Below are positions 29,323-38,229 of a stretch of DNA of 64,000 nt, one piece after another. How positions within the stretch are numbered: position 1 is the stretch's first letter; each line of letters opens with the position of its first letter. The stretch lies in contig NZ_SIUB01000003.1 of NCBI RefSeq assembly GCF_004310425.1, positions 434,001 through 498,000 of the forward strand. The letters run 5' to 3'. Both the position numbers and the translations under genes were made by a program. Source of the stretch: Hansschlegelia quercus (GTDB taxonomy: Bacteria; Pseudomonadota; Alphaproteobacteria; Rhizobiales; Methylopilaceae). Under the pieces are notes generated by a model. The model was not told the origin of the DNA and ran no database searches. It saw only the letters and a list, made by a program, of their open reading frames with translations.

Positions 29323-30204
29323 TCAGGCGTGAGCTTCGATCTCTGCGACGTTCCTGCGAACTGCGGCCTGCACCTTCTCGAAGGCGCGCACCTCGATCTG
29401 GCGCACCCGCTCGCGGCTGACGCCGAACTCGCCCGACAGCTCCTCGAGAGTGAGCGGGTCATCGGCGAGCCGGCGCGCCTCGAAGATCCGCCGCTCGCGA
29501 TCGTTCAGCACGGTCAGCGCGCCGGAAAGCGCGCTCCGGCGGTTGTCGAGCTCCTGGCTTTCGGCGAGCCGCGTCTCCTGGCTGTCGCTGTCGTCGACCA
29601 GCCAGTCCTGCCACTCCGACGAGCCCTCGTCCTCGCGCAGCTGCGCGTTGAGCGAGGCGTCGCCGCCGAGCCTGCGGTTCATGTCGACCACGTCGGTCTC
29701 GGTAACGCCGAGCTTTGTCGCGATCGTCTTGACCTGATCCGGCCTGAGGTCGCCTTCCTCCAGTGCGGAGATCGAGCTCTTGGCCTTGCGCAGGTTGAAG
29801 AAAAGCTTCTTCTGGTTCGCGGTGGTGCCCATCTTGACCAACGACCACGAGCGCAGGATGTACTCTTGGATCGAGGCGCGGATCCACCACATCGCGTAGG
29901 TCGCGAGCCGGAAGCCCTTCTCGGGTTCGAAGCGCTTCACCGCCTGCATCAGGCCGACATTGCCCTCGGACACGACTTCGCCGATCGGCAGGCCGTAGCC
30001 GCGATAGCCCATCGCGATCTTGGCGACGAGCCGAAGATGGCTGGTGACCAGCTGGTGGGCGGCGTCGCGGTCGCCATGCTCACGCCAACGCTTGGCGAGC
30101 ATGTACTCCTGCTGAGGCTCCAACATCGGGAATTTACGGATCTCGTCGAGGTAGCGGCTAAGGCCGCCGTCGCTGACGAGAATGGGAAGGGCGGCAGAAG
30201 CCAT
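29323..30204 (-). CDS. rpoH: sigma-32 heat shock sigma factor, RpoH1 type
   Basis: A 293-residue sigma factor directing transcription of heat shock genes. Region 1.2/2 is seen as YLDEIRKFPMLEPQQEYMLAKRW and HLRLVAKIAMGYRGYGLPIGEVVSEGNVGLMQAVKRFEPEKGFRLATYAMWWIRASIQEYILRSWS; the RpoH box is QKKLFFNLRKAKSSI; region 4 is LEELSGEFGVSRERVRQIEVRAFEKVQ. This is the canonical alphaproteobacterial RpoH. A good ribosome binding site (AGGAGG) precedes the ATG. It is a second rpoH about 5 kb from the one at 23687, on the opposite strand. A TTATAA sequence upstream (30285-30290) might be part of its promoter. Confidence 0.95.
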   Translation of the reverse strand: MASAALPILVSDGGLSRYLDEIRKFPMLEPQQEYMLAKRWREHGDRDAAHQLVTSHLRLVAKIAMGYRGYGLPIGEVVSEGNVGLMQAVKRFEPEKGFRLATYAMWWIRASIQEYILRSWSLVKMGTTANQKKLFFNLRKAKSSISALEEGDLRPDQVKTIATKLGVTETDVVDMNRRLGGDASLNAQLREDEGSSEWQDWLVDDSDSQETRLAESQELDNRRSALSGALTVLNDRERRIFEARRLADDPLTLEELSGEFGVSRERVRQIEVRAFEKVQAAVRRNVAEIEAHA

Positions 30205-30411
30205 GTGCGCCTCCTGTTAAAGGCTCCCGCTTTCAGCGGCGAGCCGTGGCGGCGACCGCGAAATCGCCGATCGCCATGACGGTCTTATAACGCATATCGC
30301 TGCGGGCTTCCCGTTCGTTACGCGCTGGCCTGCTGTGCATTTGCGCATGAACTCACACGGAGCCCGTGGGACGACCCTGCGCTTTCGCCCATCAACTCGC
30401 TGTGAACCCTG

Positions 30412-31485
30412 TCAGTTCCCCCAGGAGCGCTGCAGCAGCGCTAGCCAGTTTTCGGCGGCGATCTTCTTCAAAAGGTCGTCGTCGAAGCCGTGGCCGCGGA
30501 GCGCCTCGAACAGGCGCGGTAGGCCGGCGACGTCGCCGATCCCGGCAGGCACGATCGCGCCGTCGAAATCCGAGCCGAAGCCGACATGGTCTTCGCCGAG
30601 CCGGCCGATCAGGTGATCAAGGTGCCGCGCTATGGTTTCGAGCCCGGTGTCGGCGCGCATGCGCCCGTCCTCGCGCAGGAAGCAGGTGGCGAAGTTCAGT
30701 CCGACGAGGCCGCCGCTGTCGCGGATCGCGTCGAGCTGAGCGTCGGTGAGATTACGGGCGTGCGGGGTCACCGCGTGGGCGTTTGAGTGCGTCGCGACCA
30801 GCGGCTGGCGCGACAGCCGGGCGACGTCCCAGAACCCGGCCTCGTTGAGATGCGACAGGTCGAACAGGATCTTCAGCCGGTCGCATTCGGCGAGCAGGTC
30901 CTTGCCCGCCATCGTCAGGCCGGGGCCGATGTCGGGCGAGGACGGAAAGCGAAACGGCGCGCCATGGCCGAACACGTTCGGCCGACTCCACACCGGTCCG
31001 AGCGAGCGCAGGCCGGCGGCGTACGCCACGTGCAGCATGTCGAGATCAGGCCCGATCGCCTCGGCCCCCTCGATATGGAGCACCGTCGCAAGCGCGCCCC
31101 GCGCTTTGGCGGTCTCGATGTCCCCGACGCTCCGGCAGATCGCGACCGCGCCGTCGGACGCCCGCTCGATCCGCATCAGCCCGGCGATCATGCCGAGCGT
31201 CGCGCTCTGGGCCTCGCTGATCGGCAGCGGGGAGGGCAGCGGAACGTCGTAGCCGGCCTCGCGCATCATCGCGACGTAATCGACGCCGAGCTGCCGCGAC
31301 GGCGTGAAGACCGCGAACAGTCCGCCGAACAAGCCGCCTTCGCGCGCCCGCGGCAGATCGAGCTGGCCGCCCGCGCCGCCTTCGAGGAAGGCTGCGGCGC
31401 CGCCGTCCGGCTCGCGCCGCTCGCGCAGCCGCAGCAGTGTGTCGTTATGGCCGTCGAAGACGGGGATGAGCGGGCTTTGCGTCAC
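30412..31485 (-). CDS. membrane dipeptidase (peptidase family M19)
   Basis: A 357-residue zinc-dependent dipeptidase of family M19 (renal dipeptidase type), which cleaves dipeptides including some with D-residues. Metal ligands are visible in VFDGHNDTLLRL (residues 9-20), the bridging Glu in VLHIEGAEAIG near residue 135, and His in FDLSHLNEAGF and PLVATHSNAHAV; VGFGSDFDGA is the C-terminal signature. No signal peptide, so probably cytosolic. It starts with a GTG that overlaps the universal stress gene's stop by 4 bases (GTGA), so the two are coupled. Confidence 0.93.
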   Translation of the reverse strand: MTQSPLIPVFDGHNDTLLRLRERREPDGGAAAFLEGGAGGQLDLPRAREGGLFGGLFAVFTPSRQLGVDYVAMMREAGYDVPLPSPLPISEAQSATLGMIAGLMRIERASDGAVAICRSVGDIETAKARGALATVLHIEGAEAIGPDLDMLHVAYAAGLRSLGPVWSRPNVFGHGAPFRFPSSPDIGPGLTMAGKDLLAECDRLKILFDLSHLNEAGFWDVARLSRQPLVATHSNAHAVTPHARNLTDAQLDAIRDSGGLVGLNFATCFLREDGRMRADTGLETIARHLDHLIGRLGEDHVGFGSDFDGAIVPAGIGDVAGLPRLFEALRGHGFDDDLLKKIAAENWLALLQRSWGN

Positions 31486-31970
31486 GCGAGCGCGTCGATC
31501 TCGGAATCGGTGAGTTGCGCCGGCACGATCGCGATCGGCACGGGGAAGGTGGCGGCGCGCGCGGCGATCGCGCTTACCAGCGGCCCGGGCCCTTCCGAGC
31601 CAGCGCCGGCGCCGAGCACGAGCAAGGCGATGTCCTCGTCCTCGCCGATCAGCGCGGCGACGGCGTCGCCCTCTGCGCCCTGCCGCACGATGGTCTCGGC
31701 CTCGACGGCGGCCGAGCGCGCCCGGGCCGCGAAGCGGGCGAGCCGCGCCTGGGCTTCGGCCTCAGCCTCCTCGCGCGCCACCTCGCCGACGCCGAACCAG
31801 TGCTGGAATTCTCCGGGCGCGATCGCCGCGAGCAGCGTCACGGTGGCGCCGACGCGAGCGGCCCGACGGGCCGCGAAGTAGAGCGCGCGGTCGGCCTCGG
31901 GGCTGTCGTCGACGACGACCAGGAATTTCGGCCGATGACCGGCTTCGTAGCAGCGGCGGGGAACGCTCAT
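31482..31970 (-). CDS. universal stress protein (UspA family)
   Basis: A 162-residue cytosolic protein of the Usp family, with the beta-strand start FLVVVDDSPEADRALYFAARRAAR and the C-terminal ATP-binding type motif LLVLGAGAGSEGPGPLVSAI, a variant of G-x2-G-x9-G. It probably binds ATP and responds to stress; the partner is unknown. It overlaps the dipeptidase by 4 bases and lies 56 bases from trpS, so trpS, usp and the dipeptidase probably form one minus-strand operon. Confidence 0.9.
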   Translation of the reverse strand: MSVPRRCYEAGHRPKFLVVVDDSPEADRALYFAARRAARVGATVTLLAAIAPGEFQHWFGVGEVAREEAEAEAQARLARFAARARSAAVEAETIVRQGAEGDAVAALIGEDEDIALLVLGAGAGSEGPGPLVSAIAARAATFPVPIAIVPAQLTDSEIDALA

Positions 31971-32026
31971 CGCGCGATGATGGGGGGAGGGGCGTTCGGG
32001 AGCAATGGGCGAAGGATAGGCTGGCT

Positions 32027-33070
32027 TCAGCTCCGCCGCACGAACCCCACAATGTCCTTCACCGCATCCATCGTCGGCTTGGCGATCGCTTCCGCGCGCT
32101 CGGCGCCGGATGCGAGCGTGGCGTCGATGTGGCCGGGGTCGGCGACCAAGCGCTTCATCTCGGCGGTGATCGGCGAGAGCCTAGCGACGGTGAGGTCCAC
32201 CAGCGCCTGTTTGAACTGCGAGAACTGCGCGCCGCCATGCTCGGCCAGCACCGCGGCCGGGTCGGAGTCCGCAAGAGCGGCGTAGATGCCGACGAGATTG
32301 TCGGCCTCAGGACGCTCCTTCAGGCCCTCGATGCTTTCGGGCAGCGGCAGCGGGTCGGTCTTCGCCCGGCGGATCTTGGCGGCGATCTGGTCGGCGTCGT
32401 CGGTCAGATTGATGCGGCTTGCGTCGGAGGCGTCCGACTTCGACATCTTCTTCGCGCCGTCGCGGAGCGACATCACGCGCGTCGCGGGCCCCGCAATCAG
32501 CGGCTCGGGCTGCGGGAAGAACTTCTCGTCCAGCCCGAGCTCGGCGATCGAGGCGGAAAAATCGTTGTTGAACTTCTGCGCGATGTCGCGGGCGAGCTCC
32601 AGATGCTGCTTCTGATCCTCGCCGACCGGCACATGCGTCGCGCGATAGGCCAGGATGTCGGCCGCCATCAGGTTCGGATAGGCGTAGAGCCCGACCGAAG
32701 CGTTCTCGCGGTCCTTGCCGGCCTTCTCCTTGAACTGCGTCATGCGGTTCAGCCAGCCGAGGCGGGCGACGCAGTTCAGCACCCAGGCGAGCTCGGCATG
32801 GGCCGAGACCTGGCTTTGGTTGAAAACGATGTGCTTTTCGCCGTCGACGCCGGCCGCGAGGAACGCGGCCGCGACCTCGCGGATCGACCGCTTCAGCTCG
32901 GCCGGATCCTGCCAGACCGTGATGGCGTGGAGATCGACCACGCAATACAGGCACTCGAACCGCTGCTGCAGCTCCACGAAGCGCTTGATCGCCCCGAGAT
33001 AATTGCCGAGGTGCAGGTTTCCGGTCGGCTGCACGCCGGAGAATACGCGCTCGGTCACGCTCGCCACCAC
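32027..33070 (-). CDS. trpS: tryptophanyl-tRNA synthetase
   Basis: Charges tRNA-Trp. The class I signature motifs are [10 protein letters not shown] (the HIGH region) near residue 15 and KKMSKSD (KMSKS) near residue 205; the frame otherwise matches bacterial TrpS over about 345 residues. The start is uncertain: GTG codons at 33070, 33067 and 33058 all lie just ahead of [17 protein letters not shown], and none has a strong ribosome binding site. I used 33070. The open frame continues upstream to 33358, but that extension is Arg-rich and lies opposite the PfkB kinase gene, so it is not coding. Confidence 0.95.
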   Translation of the reverse strand: MVASVTERVFSGVQPTGNLHLGNYLGAIKRFVELQQRFECLYCVVDLHAITVWQDPAELKRSIREVAAAFLAAGVDGEKHIVFNQSQVSAHAELAWVLNCVARLGWLNRMTQFKEKAGKDRENASVGLYAYPNLMAADILAYRATHVPVGEDQKQHLELARDIAQKFNNDFSASIAELGLDEKFFPQPEPLIAGPATRVMSLRDGAKKMSKSDASDASRINLTDDADQIAAKIRRAKTDPLPLPESIEGLKERPEADNLVGIYAALADSDPAAVLAEHGGAQFSQFKQALVDLTVARLSPITAEMKRLVADPGHIDATLASGAERAEAIAKPTMDAVKDIVGFVRRS

Positions 33071-33183
33071 GTTCGATGCTTTGAGGTTGGTTCGTTTGCC
33101 TGAAATACGACGGCGCGTTATGGCGTCGCGCGTCAGCCCACGCAAGGGCCGCCACCCCCTTCTGAACATCCGGAGCGACCAGA

Positions 33184-34185
33184 GTGAGCGACGCGAAGTA
33201 CGACGTGCTCGGCATCGGCAATGCGATCGTCGACGTGATCGCGAAGACCGACGAGGCGTTCCTCGCCGCCGAAGGTCTTGCCAAGGGCTCCATGGCGCTG
33301 ATCGACGAGGCGCGCGCCGAGGCGCTCTACGCGAAGATGGGGCCGGCCGTCGAAGCATCCGGCGGCTCGGCGGCGAACACGCTGGCGGGGCTTGGCTCGT
33401 TCGGCGGCCGCGCGGCCTTCGTCGGCAAGGTGAAGGCCGATACGCTCGGCGCTGTGTTCCGGCACGACATCACCGCGATCGGCGTCGATTATTCCACGCC
33501 GGCCGCGGAAGGCGGCGTCGCGACCGCCCGTTGCTTCGTGCTGGTGACGCCGGACGGCGAGCGGACGATGAGCACCTATCTCGGGGCGGCGCAGGATCTC
33601 GGCGTCGGTGATCTGGACGAGAACGCGATCAAGGCCGCCAAGGTGGTCTATCTCGAAGGCTATCTCTGGGACCCGCCAGCGGCCAAAGAGGCGTTTCGCG
33701 AAGCGGCGGCCGTCGCCCACGCCGCGGGCCGCAAGGTCGCGCTGTCGCTTTCCGACTCTTTCTGCGTCGATCGCTACCGCGCCGAATTCCTCGCGCTGCT
33801 GCGCGAGGGGGCTGTCGACCTTCTGTTCGCCAACGACGGCGAGTTGAAGTCGCTCTTCGAGACCGCAGACATCGAAGAGGCGATCGAGGCGATCGCCTCG
33901 GACGTCAAGCTCGCTGCGGTGACGCTCGGCGCCGAGGGCTGCGTCGTTGTCGAGGGCGCCTCGCGCATCCGCGTTCCGGCGGCCCCTGTCGATGGACCGA
34001 TCGTCGACAAGACCGGCGCAGGCGATTTGTTCGCCGCCGGCTTCCTGTTCGGCTTCACGCGCGACTTGACCCTCGAGCGCTGCGCCGAGCTCGGCTCGCT
34101 CGCCGCGGCCGAGGTCATCTCCCATGTCGGCGCCCGGCCGCTCGTTTCGCTGAAGGCGTTGGCTGAGGAGAAGGGGCTGATCTGA
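33184..34185 (+). CDS. adenosine kinase-like PfkB family sugar/nucleoside kinase
   Basis: A 333-residue kinase of the PfkB (ribokinase) superfamily. The N-terminal substrate loop is [19 protein letters not shown]; the [28 protein letters not shown] segment follows at about residue 59, and the C-terminal catalytic motif [16 protein letters not shown], with its catalytic Asp, lies near residue 275. The branch in Rhizobiales is annotated adenosine kinase, which would make AMP from adenosine released by S-adenosylhomocysteine hydrolysis; this is family knowledge and not proven here. Starts with GTG at 33184. It is divergent from trpS and precedes the Nfu-type scaffold. Confidence 0.92.
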   Translation: MSDAKYDVLGIGNAIVDVIAKTDEAFLAAEGLAKGSMALIDEARAEALYAKMGPAVEASGGSAANTLAGLGSFGGRAAFVGKVKADTLGAVFRHDITAIGVDYSTPAAEGGVATARCFVLVTPDGERTMSTYLGAAQDLGVGDLDENAIKAAKVVYLEGYLWDPPAAKEAFREAAAVAHAAGRKVALSLSDSFCVDRYRAEFLALLREGAVDLLFANDGELKSLFETADIEEAIEAIASDVKLAAVTLGAEGCVVVEGASRIRVPAAPVDGPIVDKTGAGDLFAAGFLFGFTRDLTLERCAELGSLAAAEVISHVGARPLVSLKALAEEKGLI

Positions 34186-34258
34186 GGCGGCAGCGTCTTG
34201 CATTGACCCTTCGCGCTCAAACGCCCATCTCTTCCGAGAACCGAAAGGCGTTTCACTC

Positions 34259-34822
34259 ATGTTCATCCAGACCGAACCCACGCCGAACCCGGCGACCCTC
34301 AAGTTCCTGCCCGGCCGCGATGTGCTCCCCGGCGGCGCGCTCGAGCTGAAACCAGGCGCGGACGCCGCGCGCTCTCCGCTTGCGCAAAAACTGTTCGCGA
34401 TCGATGGCGTTACGGGCGTGTTCTACGGTTCGGACTTTGTCACCGTCACCAAGGCTGGCGGCGAATGGCAGCATCTGAAGCCTGCGATCCTCGGCGCGAT
34501 CATGGAGCATTATCTCTCCGGCGAGCCGCTGCTTGCAGGAGCGGGCGACGAGCCGGACGTTGACGGCGAGGAGTTCTTCGAGGAGAGCGACGCGGAGACG
34601 GTCGACACGATCAAGGAGCTGCTCGCCACTCGCGTGCGGCCCGCGGTCGCCCAGGACGGCGGCGACATCACCTTCCGCGGCTTCAAGGAGGGCGTCGTCT
34701 ATCTCAACATGAAGGGCTCGTGCTCGGGCTGCCCCTCATCGACCGCGACGCTGAAGCAGGGCATCGAGAACCTGCTGCGCCACTTCGTGCCGGAAGTCGA
34801 AGAAGTCCGCCCGGTGGCGTGA
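34259..34822 (+). CDS. Nfu-type iron-sulfur cluster scaffold protein
   Basis: A 187-residue protein with an N-terminal Nfu domain (FIQTEPTPNPATLKFLPGR, residues 2-20, and a DFVTVTK segment) and a C-terminal NifU-like domain holding the cluster cysteines in KGSCSGCPSSTATLKQGIE near residue 160 (CxxC). It carries 4Fe-4S clusters to client enzymes. It is not evidence for nitrogen fixation: this housekeeping form is widespread in alphaproteobacteria and mitochondria. It is 73 bases downstream of the kinase and ends with a strong terminator. Confidence 0.95.
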   Translation: MFIQTEPTPNPATLKFLPGRDVLPGGALELKPGADAARSPLAQKLFAIDGVTGVFYGSDFVTVTKAGGEWQHLKPAILGAIMEHYLSGEPLLAGAGDEPDVDGEEFFEESDAETVDTIKELLATRVRPAVAQDGGDITFRGFKEGVVYLNMKGSCSGCPSSTATLKQGIENLLRHFVPEVEEVRPVA

Positions 34823-34850
34823 AGGCTTCGATCGACGGCTAGACTGAGAC

Positions 34851-34885
34851 AAGCCCTGACGCGTGAGCGTCGGGGCTTTTTGTTT
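34851..34885 (+). terminator. Rho-independent terminator of the Nfu gene
   Basis: AAGCCC-T-GACGC / GCGTC-G-GGGCTT stem (34851-34878) with a GTGA loop and a run of Ts, 28 bases past the stop codon. Confidence 0.92.
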
Positions 34886-34912
34886 GGCTCGCGGAGGCGT
34901 CGGCGCAACCCA

Positions 34913-34943
34913 CCGTCATGCTCGGCGAAGACCGGCATGACGG
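34913..34943. repeat. REP-like palindrome between two convergent terminators
   Basis: Perfect 9-bp arms CCGTCATGC (34913-34921) and GCATGACGG (34935-34943) lie in the convergent gap between the Nfu and efflux pump genes. This is a common alphaproteobacterial intergenic palindrome type. Confidence 0.6.
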
Positions 34944-34965
34944 TTGAGGAGCCCGAGCCACCAAT

Positions 34966-34998
34966 GAAAAAGGGGCGCAGCCTGCGCCGCGCCCCTTT
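34966..34998 (-). terminator. Rho-independent terminator of the efflux pump genes
   Basis: A 10-bp perfect stem AAAGGGGCGC / GCGCCCCTTT (34969-34978, 34989-34998) with a T-tract on the minus strand (TTTTTC), 25 bases past the RND pump stop codon. Confidence 0.88.
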
Positions 34999-35022
34999 GG
35001 ATCATCGATCCGCTCCAATCCC

Positions 35023-38000
35023 TCAGGCGGGCGTCGGCGCGCCATGGCTGTCGGTCGAACGTGGCTCATGTCCGTCGCCCTTCGGCGCGCCGTCATCCTT
35101 CTTTTTCCGGAAGCGGTTCACGAGCAGCCGGATCGCGACATAGAACACCGGCGTCAGGAACAGGCCGAGGATCGTGACGCCGATCATGCCCGAGAGCACG
35201 GCCGTGCCGATCGCCTGCCTGAGCTCGGCGGCGGCGCCGGTCGCGAAGGCGAGCGGGACGACGCCGAGCGAGAAGGCGAGCGAGGTCATGATGATCGGCC
35301 GCAGACGGTCGCGACACGCGTCGATCGCGGCCTGCATCGGGCTTTCGCCCTCGTCCTCGCGCTGGCGGGCGAACTCCACGATCAGGATCGCGTTTTTCGC
35401 CGCGAGGCCAATCAGCACGATGAAGCCGATCTGCGTGAGGATGTTGTTGTCCGACGCCCGCGCATGCACGCCGAGCAGCGCCGCGAGCAGCGAGAGCGGC
35501 GTGATCAGGATGATCGCGAGCGGAAGAGCCCAGCTTTCGTACTGCGCCGCGAGGAACAGGAACACGAACAGGATGGCGAGGCCGAACACGTAGGTGGCCG
35601 TATTGCCGGCAAGCCTCTCTTGATAGGCGAGATCCACCCACTCGAACTGAACGCCGGGCGGCATCACCTCCTTGAAGAGGCCTTCCATGTAGGCGATCGA
35701 CTGACCCGTCGAAACGCCGGGCGCCGCATTACCCTGGACCGCGATCGAGTTGTAGATGTTCTCGCGCTCTACGGTGTAGGGGCCGGTCTGGTTGCGCTCG
35801 GTGATCAGCGTGCCGAGCGGCACCAGCGCGCCGTTCGTGGCCCTCACCTTGAACTGGTAGACGTCCGACAGCTTGACGCGGAATTGCGCGTCAGCCTGGG
35901 CGTTGACCTGGAAGGTTCGTCCGAGCGCGGTGAAGTCGTTGACATAGGCCGTGCCCAGCAGGGTCTGAAGCGCCTCGAAGATGTTCTCGATCGGCACGTT
36001 CAGCTGCTGCGCCTTGACGCGATCGATGTCGAGGTAGAACTGCGGAGCGCGGGTGTTGAAGGCGGTGAATACGCCGGTCACCTGACCGCTGGCGTTGGCC
36101 TTCGCGATCATGTCATTGACGCTCGCCTCAAGCGCCGGGAAGCCGAGGCCCGTGCGGTCCTGCACGTACATCTTGAAGCCGCCGCCCTGACCGATGCCCC
36201 GCACCGTCGGAGGCAGAATCGCGATGACGAAGGCGTCCTGGATCACGCCCAAGCGCTTCTGGGCTTCGGCAAGGATCGCCGGCGCCCTCTGGCTCGCCCC
36301 ATGCTCGTTCCGCTTGTCGAACGGATCGAAGATGATGAAGCTCGTCGCGGCGTTGGAGGCGGCCGAGAAGGTGGCGCCGCTGAAGCCCGCGATCGTCACC
36401 GCGCTCTTCACGCCTGGAACGCCGCGCGCGATCTCGCTCGCTCGCCGGGCGACTTCGTCGGTGCGCTGCAGATTCGCGCCCTCCGGCAACTGCGCGATCA
36501 GGATCGCGTAGCCTTGGTCGGCCTGCGGGATGAAGCCTCTTGGGACGATCGAGAACATGTAGACCGCGCCGCCGATCAGGACGGCGTAGATCAGCAGGAA
36601 GATCGTGCGGTGCCCGACCATCCAGCCGACGCTGCGGGAGTAGCCGTGCGCGCCGCGATCGAAGTTGCGGTTGAACAGATCGCCCGCACGGGCGAGCAGG
36701 TTTCGCTTCTTGCCGTGCTGGTGCGGCTTGAGCAGCAGCGCGCATAAGGCCGGCGACAAGGTGAGCGACACGATCGCCGACAGAACCGTCGCGCTCGCGA
36801 TGGTCAGCGCGAACTGCTTGTAGAAGATGCCCGAGATGCCGGGGATGAACGCGGTCGGGACGAACACGGCGCAGAGCACCAGCGCGATGGCGATGACGGC
36901 GGTGCCGACCTCGTCCATCGTGGCGTGCGCGGCCTCTCGCGGCGATTTCCCAAGCGCGATGTTTCGTTCGACGTTCTCCACCACAACGATGGCGTCGTCG
37001 ACGACGATGCCGATCGCGAGGATCAGGCCGAACAACGTGAGCAGGTTCAGCGAGAAGCCGAACGTCGACATCACGAAGAAGGTCGCGATCAGAGAGACCG
37101 GGATCGCGGCCACAGGCACGATCGCCGCGCGCCACGATTGCAGGAAGATGAAGACCACGATCACGACGAGCGCGACCGCCTCGTAGATCGTCTCTTCGAC
37201 CGCGTCGATCGACTCATTGATGAACTCGGTCGGGTTGTACTCGATGCGGTATTCGAGGCCCTGCGGAAACGCGCCCTTGAGGGTCTCCATCGTCGCCTTG
37301 ATCTGCTCCGCCGCCTGTGTCGCGTTGGTGCCAGGGCGCTGGAAGACGCCCATGCCGACGGTCGGGTCGGCGGCGAGATAGGAGTTCGAGGAATACTGCC
37401 GCGCCGCGAGCTCGACGCGCGCGACGTCGCCGACGCGCAGCAGGCGGCCGTCATTCGTGGCGCGGACGATGATCTGCTTGAACTGCTCGGGGTCCTGGAA
37501 GCGCCCTTGCGTCGTGACGGTGATCTGGCTGGCGGTGCCGGGCGGGGACGGCGGAGCGCCGAGCGAGCCGCCGGAGACCTGTACGTTCTGCTGGGAAATC
37601 GCGGTGACGACGTCGCCTGCCGCCAGCCCGTAGGCCGCCAGGCGGTTTGGGTCGAGCCAGACGCGCAAGGAGAGCTCGCGCTCGCCGAAGATGCGGATGT
37701 CGCCGACGCCGTTGATGCGCTTGAGCGCGTCGATGACGTTCACCGACGCGTAGTTCGACATGTAGACCGTATCGAGCGACTTGTCGGGCGAGATCAGGTT
37801 CACGACCATCAGGAAGTCCGAGGACCTCTTGTTGACCTGAACGCCGTTGCGTCGGACCGCCTCCGGCAGGCGCGGATCCGCCTGGCTGACGCGGTTCTGG
37901 ACCTGAACCTGCGCGATGTCCTGGTTGGTGCCGGGCTGGAAGGTGACGGTGAGCTGCAGCTGGCCGTCGCCGGTGGCCAGAGAGTTCATGTAGATCATGC

Positions 38001-38226
38001 CCTCGACGCCGTTGATCTGCTGCTCGAGCGGCGCGGCGACGGTTTCGGCGATGGTCTCGGCGTTGGCGCCTGGATACTGCGCTGTGACCGCGATGGTCGG
38101 CGGCGCGATCTCGGGATATTGCGCGATCGGCAGCGCGAGCAACCCGACCGCGCCGACGATCATGAGAACGATCGAGATGACCGCCGCGAAGATCGGCCGG
38201 TCAACGAAGAAATGCCCGAATCCCAT
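35023..38226 (-). CDS. RND multidrug efflux pump inner-membrane subunit (AcrB/MexB, HAE1 family)
   Basis: A 1067-residue proton-driven efflux pump with 12 membrane helices and two large periplasmic loops. It starts FFVDRPIFAAVISIVLMIVG and has the IAQYPEIAPPTIAVTAQYPGA segment near residue 35, the DDAIVVVENVERN motif of helix 4 with the proton-relay Asp pair near residue 405, and a second-half GLAAKNAILIVEFAR motif. The length is usual for HAE1 pumps of Gram-negative bacteria. The substrate is probably amphiphilic compounds but cannot be told. The adaptor gene ends 3 bases upstream, so it is in a two-gene operon; the outer-membrane channel gene is not in the window. Confidence 0.96.
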   Translation of the reverse strand: MGFGHFFVDRPIFAAVISIVLMIVGAVGLLALPIAQYPEIAPPTIAVTAQYPGANAETIAETVAAPLEQQINGVEGMIYMNSLATGDGQLQLTVTFQPGTNQDIAQVQVQNRVSQADPRLPEAVRRNGVQVNKRSSDFLMVVNLISPDKSLDTVYMSNYASVNVIDALKRINGVGDIRIFGERELSLRVWLDPNRLAAYGLAAGDVVTAISQQNVQVSGGSLGAPPSPPGTASQITVTTQGRFQDPEQFKQIIVRATNDGRLLRVGDVARVELAARQYSSNSYLAADPTVGMGVFQRPGTNATQAAEQIKATMETLKGAFPQGLEYRIEYNPTEFINESIDAVEETIYEAVALVVIVVFIFLQSWRAAIVPVAAIPVSLIATFFVMSTFGFSLNLLTLFGLILAIGIVVDDAIVVVENVERNIALGKSPREAAHATMDEVGTAVIAIALVLCAVFVPTAFIPGISGIFYKQFALTIASATVLSAIVSLTLSPALCALLLKPHQHGKKRNLLARAGDLFNRNFDRGAHGYSRSVGWMVGHRTIFLLIYAVLIGGAVYMFSIVPRGFIPQADQGYAILIAQLPEGANLQRTDEVARRASEIARGVPGVKSAVTIAGFSGATFSAASNAATSFIIFDPFDKRNEHGASQRAPAILAEAQKRLGVIQDAFVIAILPPTVRGIGQGGGFKMYVQDRTGLGFPALEASVNDMIAKANASGQVTGVFTAFNTRAPQFYLDIDRVKAQQLNVPIENIFEALQTLLGTAYVNDFTALGRTFQVNAQADAQFRVKLSDVYQFKVRATNGALVPLGTLITERNQTGPYTVERENIYNSIAVQGNAAPGVSTGQSIAYMEGLFKEVMPPGVQFEWVDLAYQERLAGNTATYVFGLAILFVFLFLAAQYESWALPLAIILITPLSLLAALLGVHARASDNNILTQIGFIVLIGLAAKNAILIVEFARQREDEGESPMQAAIDACRDRLRPIIMTSLAFSLGVVPLAFATGAAAELRQAIGTAVLSGMIGVTILGLFLTPVFYVAIRLLVNRFRKKKDDGAPKGDGHEPRSTDSHGAPTPA

Positions 38227-38229
38227 CGC

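Noticed and set aside
34259-34822. NifU-like protein as a sign of nitrogen fixation
   Set aside because: The Nfu N-terminal domain marks a housekeeping iron-sulfur scaffold; no nif genes are near.
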